Source of the DNA: a bacterium | GTDB lineage: Bacteria; Elusimicrobiota; Elusimicrobia; Elusimicrobiales; UBA9959 | Reading direction: 5' to 3' | Length of the DNA: 40,220 bases | Assembly: GCA_021812825.1 (NCBI GenBank) | Contig: JAKAMO010000012.1 | Location: 1 to 40,220, forward strand | Part shown: positions 7,470-14,361 of the stretch, piece after piece | How positions within the stretch are numbered: position 1 is the first letter of the stretch | Layout of the letters: the number at the start of each line of letters is the position of its first letter | Translations under genes and position numbers: made by a program | The notes under the pieces: generated by a model | What the model saw: the letters and a program-made list of their open reading frames with translations, nothing else | Databases searched by the model: none | Told to the model about the DNA's origin: nothing

Positions 7470-7733
7470 TTACTCCTCGTCCTCGTCGAAAAGACCGGGC
7501 TGCCCTTCGCCGGCCCGCTCTATCTTGTCGCATATCCGCTCCAGCCTGCGGCGTACCCTGGCCTTCAACTCGGCCAGCTCCCTGCCGGCGGCGCCGCTGG
7601 CGGCGGCCTTGCTGCGGGCCGCGCCGAGCATCTCCACCTGCTTCTTCAGCATGGCATTCTCCTCGGTGAGCGCGGAGAGGCGCGACATGGCCTCGTTCAC
7701 CAGCGCTTCCAGGCTCTTTATGCGGTTATGCAT
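7470..7733 (-). CDS. small coiled-coil protein, ZapB-like
   Basis: An 87-aa protein with a heptad helix over residues 5-35 (LEALVNEAMSRLSALTEENA, then MLKKQVEML), an Ala/Gly-rich break and a second charged helix before an acidic tail (GLFDEDEE). ZapB is a similar small coiled coil that binds ZapA. The gene lies directly upstream of zapA, which supports a division role, but sequence alone cannot separate ZapB from other coiled coils. No Shine-Dalgarno sequence precedes the ATG. A TATAAT box ends 6 nt before it, so the mRNA is probably leaderless. This is the first gene of the seven-gene operon ending at 3164. Confidence 0.55.
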   Translation of the reverse strand: MHNRIKSLEALVNEAMSRLSALTEENAMLKKQVEMLGAARSKAAASGAAGRELAELKARVRRRLERICDKIERAGEGQPGLFDEDEE

Positions 7734-7739
7734 AGATAA

Positions 7740-7745
7740 ATTATA
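7740..7745 (-). promoter_or_regulatory. -10 box of a probable leaderless promoter (zapB-like operon)
   Basis: On the minus strand TATAAT occupies 7745-7740, followed by six bases and then the ATG at 7733. Transcription normally begins about 7 nt after the -10 box, which places the start at or within 1-2 nt of the ATG. No ribosome binding site is present. The -35 region is not recognisable at the standard spacing (TTGAGG lies 22 nt upstream). Confidence 0.6.
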
Positions 7746-7774
7746 TAAACTTCCCCGGTCTAAATCGCCTCAAT

Positions 7775-7912
7775 GTGCGCGGCGCCTGTCACCGGCTTGT
7801 CTCGTCAGGCACGCTATCGGCCACACCGTGGCCGCGCTCCCGCTCGGCCTTCGCGCTTCGCAAGCTCAGGCCTGCGCGAGGGCCTTCCGAGCCAAGCCGC
7901 TGCCAGACGCAC
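7775..7912 (-). ncRNA. candidate structured RNA or palindromic element between hemY and the zapB-like operon
   Basis: A 138-nt stretch can fold into a closed, branched structure. The ends pair (GTGCG 7775-7779 with CGCAC 7908-7912), then GGCTTG 7794-7799 with CAAGCC 7893-7898. Inside are two hairpins: GGCCAC 7819-7824 with GTGGCC 7828-7833, and GGCC-x-TCGCGC (7846-7856) with GCGCGA-x-GGCC (7874-7884). No reading frame or T-tract fits. It could be the 3' structure of the heme operon mRNA, a small RNA or a DNA palindrome. I match it to no known RNA family, and strand is uncertain; minus is given because both neighbours are minus. Confidence 0.35.
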
Positions 7913-7936
7913 ATAATTAGATTGATTAGTCGTAGC

Positions 7937-9259
7937 TCAGGGCAGCGGGGGCGGCAGTTCCCGGCTGCCCTCCACCAGGCCGCGCAGGCTGACCTGCGCG
8001 CTGTAGTTGCCGAAGAGCACCCTGCCGGGCGCGGAGCACCAGGTGCGCTCCGCGAGCTTCCAGGTCTTGAGCAGGGCCGGGCTGTAGACGGGTATGGCCC
8101 GCTCCCAGCGGAACACCTGCAAATGTACCGGCTCCCCTTCATAACCGAGCAGCTGGCGCGCGCTGCGCATCACGGCCTCGCGCACCGCCGCGTCGGAAGC
8201 GCCGACGAAGCCGGGGTCCACGGCGCCGCCCAGCATCACTGTGAAAGAGGCGTGGCGTCCCTCGTCCAGCACCCGCCCCTTGAAGGAGCTGGAATTGAAA
8301 AGTATGCCAAGGCAGGGACCTTTCTCTACCGGAGGCACCAGCACGCCCACGCCTTTCACGGGGCGGCGGAACTTCGCGCGGTCGAGGACCGCGGTGACGC
8401 TCACTATGCTGCTGAACTCCGCGGCCTCCAGCTTCTCCGCCAGCTCCGAACTTTCCTTCCTCAGCAGGCGGCCGGCGGAACGCGGATCGGTGCAGACGAG
8501 CAGGTTGGGGACGTCCGGCAGCTTGTCCACCGGGCAGTTCTTGTGGAAGCGCGCCCCCAGCTCCGCGGTAAGTATCTCGTCGAGCCTCTGCGTCAGCGAG
8601 CCTATGCCGCCCAGCGGGCTCATCATCGTGGTGCGGTGCTTCGGGCCGGGAGGCTCCGCGGCGGCCCCGGGCTTCTTCAGCTTGCGTTTCGCCAGCAGGG
8701 ACCCCAGCAGCGGGCGGCCCTCCGGCGCTGGCAGCGACGGGAAGGCTGCCTGCACCGAGAGCTGCGACGGCAAGGAGCCGTAGACGCCCAGCACGAAAGG
8801 CGAGAGCAGGTAGTCCACCGCGGGACGGCCGAGGAAGAGCTCTCCCCACTCCTCCACGCTCATGTCCTCGTAGGAAAGCCCCTTCGGGAGATGGCGGCCG
8901 GCGAACAGCGCGCGGCGCACCGCCGCCGCCCCCTCGAAAACCGTGAGAGGGACCTTGCGCGGCTTGCCACCCCTGAAGATGAAGCGGGCTTTGGAGTCCG
9001 GGTTCAGCGGGGCCAGCTTAACGCCGACCTCTTCGAAGAACTCCTTCACCGGCCTGCTGACCAGGAAGGAGTGAGCCGCGCTCTCGGCTATGCCGTAGGG
9101 CGTTTTCACCGTCTGTATCATGCCGCCGGAGCGCGGGGCGGCCTCGAACAGCTCCACGCGGTAGCCGCGGCGGTGCAGGTGATAGGCCGCGAGCAGGCCG
9201 GAGACCCCGGCACCTATCACGGCCGCTTCCCTGCTGGAAGTATCAAGCTTTCCTATCAT
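7937..9259 (-). CDS. hemY: protoporphyrinogen oxidase (HemY/PPOX type)
   Basis: A 440-aa flavoprotein that oxidises protoporphyrinogen IX (or coproporphyrinogen III in the alternative route), normally with O2. The N-terminus has the FAD-binding dinucleotide motif AVIGAGVSGLLAAYHLHRRG at 14-33 and then VELFEAAPRSGGMIQTV, both typical of PPOX/amine oxidases. The C-terminus has the second FAD-contact region (FGNYSAQVSLRGLVEGSRE). The start overlaps the hemH stop by 17 bp. It is the last gene of the heme operon. Which oxidation step it performs depends on its partner enzymes; hemE, hemN and hemH suggest the classical protoporphyrin route. Confidence 0.88.
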   Translation of the reverse strand: MIGKLDTSSREAAVIGAGVSGLLAAYHLHRRGYRVELFEAAPRSGGMIQTVKTPYGIAESAAHSFLVSRPVKEFFEEVGVKLAPLNPDSKARFIFRGGKPRKVPLTVFEGAAAVRRALFAGRHLPKGLSYEDMSVEEWGELFLGRPAVDYLLSPFVLGVYGSLPSQLSVQAAFPSLPAPEGRPLLGSLLAKRKLKKPGAAAEPPGPKHRTTMMSPLGGIGSLTQRLDEILTAELGARFHKNCPVDKLPDVPNLLVCTDPRSAGRLLRKESSELAEKLEAAEFSSIVSVTAVLDRAKFRRPVKGVGVLVPPVEKGPCLGILFNSSSFKGRVLDEGRHASFTVMLGGAVDPGFVGASDAAVREAVMRSARQLLGYEGEPVHLQVFRWERAIPVYSPALLKTWKLAERTWCSAPGRVLFGNYSAQVSLRGLVEGSRELPPPLP

Positions 9260-10211
9260 TCATTACCTCTTTGAGCACCGAAAAGAACCTCTCGTCGCCG
9301 TTGAACACCGGCACCCGCCGGTAGGACCTGAAGCCCAGCTCCGCGGCCTTCCCGGAGTAAAGCATGTCCAGCTCCCAAAGCGTCTCTATGTGGTCGCTGA
9401 CGAAGCTGACCGGACAGACCACCAGGTCCCTGGCTCCGGCCGCGGCCAACCGCGGCAGCTCGTCCTCGAGATACGGTTCCAGCCAGCGCATGCTCCCGGC
9501 CCTGGACTGGAAGGCGAGCGACCAGGGGACCGAAAGGCCGCGGGACAGCGCGGCCACGGTGCGCTCCACCTCGCCGCGGTAAGGGTCCCCGCGCTCCACC
9601 GTCTTGAGCGGCAGCGAATGCGCCGAGAAGATGACATGCGGCTCCGCGCCGGCCGAAGCCGCCTGCCTGAGCGTGTCCTCCAGCAGCGAGCGCGACAGCG
9701 TTATGTAGCCCGGATCATCCGGCCAGCCCGCCACCTCCGACAGCGCAGGCTTCCATCCCATCCTCCCCAGCTGGCGCCTGGCCTCCTCCAGCGAGGAGCG
9801 CGTAGTAGTGAAGGAATACTGCGGGTAAAGCGGCAGCAGCGTCAGCTCCTCCGCGCCCCAGGACCTGAGCTCCCCGAGGCCGGAGCGGATGTCCGGCTCC
9901 CAGGAGCGCATGCCCACCGAGACCTTGAACTCGTCCCCAGCCGCCCTCCCGGCGTTGAGGAGACGCTCCAGGCCCTCCGCTTGCACTTTGGTCCAGTGGA
10001 GCTGCGGCGAGCCGCCGCCTATGGCCGCGTAGCAGCGGGAGGACTCGGGGGCCCTCGCCGCCGCTATGACGGCGGCCATAACCTGCCTGAAAGGGGCGGG
10101 AATACCGGAAAGCACGTATGGGTCGCAGAACAGGCGGTACAGGAAAGGCCGCACTTCCCGGAGGAAGCCAGGGCCGCCGAAATTGAGCAGCAGCACCCCC
10201 CTCTTGCTCAT
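9243..10211 (-). CDS. hemH: ferrochelatase
   Basis: A 322-aa protein. I chose the ATG at 10211 (MSKRGVLLLNFGGPG) because it lies 2 nt after the hemN stop and begins the conserved family N-terminus; the frame is open further upstream only within hemN. Conserved features are LNFGGPG near residue 8, the catalytic histidine in VIFSAHSLP and the glutamate in FVSDHIETLWELD. It inserts Fe(II) into protoporphyrin IX, or coproporphyrin III in some Gram-positives. The family match is clear and the length normal. Confidence 0.94.
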   Translation of the reverse strand: MSKRGVLLLNFGGPGFLREVRPFLYRLFCDPYVLSGIPAPFRQVMAAVIAAARAPESSRCYAAIGGGSPQLHWTKVQAEGLERLLNAGRAAGDEFKVSVGMRSWEPDIRSGLGELRSWGAEELTLLPLYPQYSFTTTRSSLEEARRQLGRMGWKPALSEVAGWPDDPGYITLSRSLLEDTLRQAASAGAEPHVIFSAHSLPLKTVERGDPYRGEVERTVAALSRGLSVPWSLAFQSRAGSMRWLEPYLEDELPRLAAAGARDLVVCPVSFVSDHIETLWELDMLYSGKAAELGFRSYRRVPVFNGDERFFSVLKEVMNDRKA

Positions 10212-10213
10212 TT

Positions 10214-11629
10214 TTATATGGCCTTGCTGAACAGCGAGGTGGTCGGGGCCTTGCGCACCAGCCTGGCGTCGAAGGCCATGCAGACGTTGCGCACGAACGG
10301 GCGCCCCGCCCCGGTGATGCGGGCGCCGGAGGCCGTAAGCTCCACCAGCCCGTCGTTCACCAGCTCCCCAAGGCGCTCGGGAAGGCTGTCCATGAAAGGT
10401 ACGCGCAGCGCCGGATTCTCCCACGAGGTCTCGAAGCGGGTCATCAGTTTGAGGATATGGTAGCGCAGCACGCGGTCCTCCGCGGTCAGCACGTGGCCGC
10501 GGTGCAGCGGCAGCTCGCCCTTGGCCAGCCGGGCGTCGTACGTCTCCAGCACCTTCTCGTTCTGCGCGAAGACGTTCCAGGAATCGCCTATCGAGGAGAC
10601 GCCCAGCCCTATCAGCGGCGAGACCTGCCTGGTGATGTAGCCCATGAAGTTGCGGTGCAGCTTGCCCTCCTGCGAGGACTTCCAGAGGGCGTCGGTCTCC
10701 AGCGTAAAATGGTCCATGCCGACCTCGCGGTAACCGGCCTCGGCCAGCAGGCGGCGTCCGGTCTCGTACAGCGCGCGCTTGGCGTCGCCGGCGGGGATGT
10801 CCGCGTCGGACCAGCGGCGGTGGGCCGGCTTGATCCACGGCACGTGGGCGTAGGAGTAGAAAGCTATGCGGTCCGGCTTCAGGCGGCGCACGGCCTCTAT
10901 AGTGTCGGTCACGCTGGCCAGCGTCTGCCTAGGCAGGCCGTAGATCAGGTCGTAATTCACGCTGGTGTATCCGAGCTCGCGCGCGGTCTCGGTGACTCCG
11001 CGAACCAGCGCCTCGTCCTGCACGCGCCGCACCGTCTCCTGCACCTGCGGGTCGAAATCCTGTATGCCGAGGCTCAGGCGGGTGAAGCCGAGCTCCCGCA
11101 GGGCCTGCAGGTGTTCGCGCTTCGTTACGCGGGGGTCCGCCTCTATGGAGAACTCGGCCTGCGGGTCCCTCTCGCAGCGGTCGATGATGCCGCCGAGCAT
11201 GGCCTTCAGGTCCTCCGGGTTTAAATAGGTGGGCGTGCCGCCGCCGACGTGCAGTTCGGAGAGCTTCACGGCCTTAGGCCTGGCCAGCCGCGCGTCCTTT
11301 TTGGCGAGCAGGTCCAGGTACAGGTTCCATTCCTTGAGCACCGAGCCCACGTAGTTGTGGGCCATCTTGTAGTCGCGGGTGAAGCGGGTGTTACAGCCGC
11401 AATACAGGCAGCTATGCGAGCAGAACGGCACGTGCACGTAGACAGCGGCTCCGCACTTCTGGCGCTCCATGCCGGAATCGGCCGGGCTCTCCTCGCCGGT
11501 CAGCGAGCGGGCAACGCTGACCACCCACTCGTCCTGCGTCGGCGAGGTCTCCCAGTACGGCACGGTGGGATAGCTGGTATAGCGCGGCCCCGGGACGTTG
11601 TACTTCCTCAGCAGCTCTTCGTTGTTCAT
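10214..11629 (-). CDS. hemN: oxygen-independent coproporphyrinogen III oxidase
   Basis: A 471-aa radical SAM enzyme that decarboxylates two propionates of coproporphyrinogen III without oxygen. The CX3CX2CxC motif of true HemN is at C70, C74, C77 and C79 (HVPFCSHSCLYCGCN). The N-terminal RKYNVPGPRYTSYPTVPYW is a family signature that separates it from HemW. ELHVGGGTPTYL (SAM site) and the C-terminal IGLGVSSIGDSWNVFAQNEK are also present. It follows hemE after 1 nt. The combination of this anaerobic enzyme with a HemY-type oxidase is discussed in the findings. Confidence 0.95.
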   Translation of the reverse strand: MNNEELLRKYNVPGPRYTSYPTVPYWETSPTQDEWVVSVARSLTGEESPADSGMERQKCGAAVYVHVPFCSHSCLYCGCNTRFTRDYKMAHNYVGSVLKEWNLYLDLLAKKDARLARPKAVKLSELHVGGGTPTYLNPEDLKAMLGGIIDRCERDPQAEFSIEADPRVTKREHLQALRELGFTRLSLGIQDFDPQVQETVRRVQDEALVRGVTETARELGYTSVNYDLIYGLPRQTLASVTDTIEAVRRLKPDRIAFYSYAHVPWIKPAHRRWSDADIPAGDAKRALYETGRRLLAEAGYREVGMDHFTLETDALWKSSQEGKLHRNFMGYITRQVSPLIGLGVSSIGDSWNVFAQNEKVLETYDARLAKGELPLHRGHVLTAEDRVLRYHILKLMTRFETSWENPALRVPFMDSLPERLGELVNDGLVELTASGARITGAGRPFVRNVCMAFDARLVRKAPTTSLFSKAI

Positions 11630-11630
11630 A

Positions 11631-12686
11631 TCAGCTCCCGAAGATCTCTTTCTGCACCCTGAGGAAGAGCCTGACGTTATCCTCGGGGGTGCGCTGCAGC
11701 ACGCCGTGACCGAGGCCGCAGACCCAGCCGCGCCGCAGTTCCGCCGGCAGCGCCTTGACCTTGGCGAACACTTCGCGCAGGCGCTTCTCCAGTTCCGCCG
11801 CCGGCAGGTGCAGCCACTCGGGGTCTATGTTGCCCTGTATGGCGTACTTCCCGGACCAGTCCGTGAGCACCTGAGCGAGGTCGTGATGCCAGTCCACGCC
11901 GAGGCAGTCTATCGGCAGGCCGTCGAGCAGCTTCCAGTGCGCAGGACCCGTGCCCTTGGAATAGTAAGTGACCGGCGTGTCCGGGCAGAGCTTCTTGAAA
12001 CGCGCGAGCACGTCCTTCAGCGCGGGTACCGCGTACTTGCCGTACACCTCCTGGCTGAAATCTCCGGCGCAGGTGTCGAATATGGCCATACAGTCCGCGC
12101 CGCCGCGGGCCTGTATGGCCATGTTCCCGGCCAGCAGGTCCAGCAGATTGTCCCGGAAGGCCTCGAACCGTCCGTCGGCGAGCGCCGCGTGGGATTCCTT
12201 CAGGCCGCCGAGGTGCGAGCCCTCCACGGCGTAGCAGAAGAGCGTCAGCGGGCCGCCGACGAAGCCGAGCAGCCCCTTCTCCTTCGGCAGCCGGGCGCGG
12301 ATCTTCGCCATGGCCTCGCCCTGGAAGGACATGAAAGCTGCCTTGTTAGCGCCGCCGCGCAGCTTGCCGCAGTCCGCTTTCGTCTTCAGGTGCCAGTCCA
12401 GCTTGGGGCCCTCATCGTAGGTCAGGCCCATGCCCATGGCCTCCAGCGGGAACAGCAGGTCGGAGAAGAGTATGGCCGCGTCGAAGCCGAAGTCCTCTAT
12501 AGGGCCCAGCGTGGCCTCGCAGGCGGCGTCGGTGTTCTTGCAGAGCTCCATGAAGGTGTAACGCTTCTTGAGCTCCTGGTAATGCGAGTGGTAGCGGCCG
12601 GCCTGCCGCATGAACCAGACCGGCGGGCGGCCGGTGTTGGCGCGGGCTATCGCGGCCCCGAAAAGAGTTCCAGTAGCGTTGGTCAT
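11631..12686 (-). CDS. hemE: uroporphyrinogen decarboxylase
   Basis: A 351-aa TIM-barrel enzyme that converts uroporphyrinogen III to coproporphyrinogen III. Visible signatures are PPVWFMRQAGRY near residue 20, AILFSDLLFPLEAMG near 70 with the catalytic Asp, and the C-terminal GLGHGVLQRTPEDNVR. The length is normal. Its ATG overlaps the stop of the response regulator (ATGA at 12683-12686), so the signalling gene and the pathway gene are translationally coupled. Confidence 0.95.
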   Translation of the reverse strand: MTNATGTLFGAAIARANTGRPPVWFMRQAGRYHSHYQELKKRYTFMELCKNTDAACEATLGPIEDFGFDAAILFSDLLFPLEAMGMGLTYDEGPKLDWHLKTKADCGKLRGGANKAAFMSFQGEAMAKIRARLPKEKGLLGFVGGPLTLFCYAVEGSHLGGLKESHAALADGRFEAFRDNLLDLLAGNMAIQARGGADCMAIFDTCAGDFSQEVYGKYAVPALKDVLARFKKLCPDTPVTYYSKGTGPAHWKLLDGLPIDCLGVDWHHDLAQVLTDWSGKYAIQGNIDPEWLHLPAAELEKRLREVFAKVKALPAELRRGWVCGLGHGVLQRTPEDNVRLFLRVQKEIFGS

Positions 12687-13393
12687 TTTCCTTTCTCCTC
12701 AGGGGCCAGCTGGTAGCCCACTCCGCGGACGCTGCGTATCAGCTCCGGCTCGTCCGGCTTCTGCTCTATCAGGCGCCTGAGGCGCAGGATGAAATTGTCT
12801 ATCGTGCGGGAGCTCGGGAACTCGTCCTCCGACCAGACGAAGTTCAGGATCTCGTCGCGGCTGACCACGTGGCCGCGCCTGTCCACCAGCAGCTTCAGCA
12901 GCGCGGTCTCCTTCTGGGTCAGCGGCGTGACCGCGCCGGCCACTACGGCCTCGTAGCGCGAGAAGTTCACCACCGCGCGGCCGAGCTTCACCCCGTCCTG
13001 GGCCGAGCTCAGCGTCAGGGCGCGGCGCATCACGTTGTGGATGCGCAGCAGCAGCTCCTTCAGGTGGAAGGGCTTTACTATGTAGTCCTCGGCTCCGAGC
13101 TCCAGGCCGTGCACGCGCTGTTCCGGCGCGCCCATGGCGGTGAGGAAAACTATGGCGGCCGAGGGCTGCGTCTTGCGCAGTCCGGAGGCCACGTCGAAGC
13201 CTGAGCCGTCGGGCAGCCCCACGTCCAGCAGGGCCAGGTCGAAGCGGCGCGACGAGATCTCCGCATCCGCCTCGGCCTTGCTCCTGGCCCAGGCGGCCTC
13301 GTAGCCCTCCTTCTCCAGGCATTCGACCAGCGTCTGTCCCAGATTGCGCTCGTCCTCCACCACCAGTATTTTGCCGGCGTTCTTTTTTACCAT
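12683..13393 (-). CDS. OmpR/PhoB-family response regulator inside the heme operon
   Basis: A 236-aa protein. The receiver domain (about 8-125) keeps the acidic pair in VVEDE, the phosphorylatable D57 (LALLDVGLPDGSG), T85 and K107 (IVKPF). The C-terminal winged helix (about 140-232) carries a PhoB-like recognition region (SSRTIDNFILRLRRLIEQKP) and the GVGYQL wing. It starts 2 nt after the kinase stop and overlaps the hemE start. Its target is not proven, but OmpR-family regulators bind direct repeats with an 11-bp period, and such a repeat lies at the hemA promoter (19320-19337). Confidence 0.93.
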   Translation of the reverse strand: MVKKNAGKILVVEDERNLGQTLVECLEKEGYEAAWARSKAEADAEISSRRFDLALLDVGLPDGSGFDVASGLRKTQPSAAIVFLTAMGAPEQRVHGLELGAEDYIVKPFHLKELLLRIHNVMRRALTLSSAQDGVKLGRAVVNFSRYEAVVAGAVTPLTQKETALLKLLVDRRGHVVSRDEILNFVWSEDEFPSSRTIDNFILRLRRLIEQKPDEPELIRSVRGVGYQLAPEEKGK

Positions 13394-13395
13394 GA

Positions 13396-14361
13396 CTAGC
13401 CGCGCTCCGTGTTATCGGTGAATTCGGGGAGTTCGAGCACCGCGCGGAAGCCGCCGGCGCCCGAGAAATCGCATTCCCCCCCCATCCGCTCCGCCAGCAG
13501 GCGCACCAGATAGAGGCCCACCCCGGCCCCCTGGGAATGTTCGCCTTTCTGGAAGATACGGCCCAGCTTTTTGGGATCCCCGTCGAAGCCGCGGCCGTTG
13601 TCGGAATAGATTATCTCCACTTTGCCGCTATTCTTCGAGGAGGTGACGGAAACCTTCACCGGCTCCCCGGAGGGGAGCCTGGAATGCCGCGAGGAGTTCT
13701 CGAGCAAGTTGCGGAAGATCACGGCCAGAGCGCCCGGGTCCGCTGTGGCTGAAAGCTCCGGGTCTATATCCGCCGTGACCTCTATGGAGCAGCCGGCGCC
13801 GCAGGTTGCCTTCCAGTTGGAGATGAAGCGGTCCCACCAGAGACGCAGGCCCACGGGGCGCATATGGACGGTACCGCCGCCCTCGGCCCTGGCCAGCTCC
13901 AGCGAACGCTCCACCTGCGACTCAAGCCTAAGAGAATCCTGAAGCAGCCTGTCGATCAACGCGGGGTCCGGCCTGCCCTCGGCGGCCGCGCCCGAGATGG
14001 CCTCGGCCTGCAGCCTTATGCTGGTCAGCGGGGTGCGCAGTTCGTGGGTCAGAGAGGCGAAGAAGGCCTGTACCGAGCGGTTACGCCGGTAATCCAGCCA
14101 GTAAAGCCACAGCATGAAGGCCGTGGCCGCCAGCAGCAGAGCGAAGAAGGAAGAGGATTCCCAGAAGACCATGCGGCGCGTCTTGTCCAGGGAAAGCTGG
14201 GACAGCTGCGCGGCTATGCCCAGCTTCGCTTCCAGCTCCGCTATCCGGCTGGCCTGCCGGTAGATCAGGTGGCCCCACCAGCCGGCAAGAAGGAACACGA
14301 CCAGCAGCCACAGGCCCTGCGCTACGAAGACAAGTCTCGGGCCCGCGGCCAGTTTTTTCAC
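13396..14361 (-). CDS. membrane sensor histidine kinase inside the heme operon
   Basis: A 321-aa kinase. Two membrane helices (about 9-33 and 65-88) flank an extracytoplasmic loop of only about 30 residues, which suggests sensing within or near the membrane rather than by a periplasmic domain. The H-box FFASLTHELRTPL puts the phosphorylated histidine at H106. The N-box FRNLLENSSRHS, G1 YSDNGRGFD and G2 GAGVGLYLVRLL are intact. There is no PAS or HAMP domain. The start overlaps the hemL stop (14358-14361, ATGA). It should phosphorylate the adjacent response regulator. The signal is unknown; heme, a porphyrin intermediate, redox state or phosphate are all possible. Confidence 0.92.
   Translation of the reverse strand: MKKLAAGPRLVFVAQGLWLLVVFLLAGWWGHLIYRQASRIAELEAKLGIAAQLSQLSLDKTRRMVFWESSSFFALLLAATAFMLWLYWLDYRRNRSVQAFFASLTHELRTPLTSIRLQAEAISGAAAEGRPDPALIDRLLQDSLRLESQVERSLELARAEGGGTVHMRPVGLRLWWDRFISNWKATCGAGCSIEVTADIDPELSATADPGALAVIFRNLLENSSRHSRLPSGEPVKVSVTSSKNSGKVEIIYSDNGRGFDGDPKKLGRIFQKGEHSQGAGVGLYLVRLLAERMGGECDFSGAGGFRAVLELPEFTDNTERG

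Noticed and set aside
7775..7912. 6S RNA or signal recognition particle RNA
   Set aside because: No open central bubble with the 6S consensus and no GGAAGGAAGC-type SRP loop; only its position near zapA suggested 6S.
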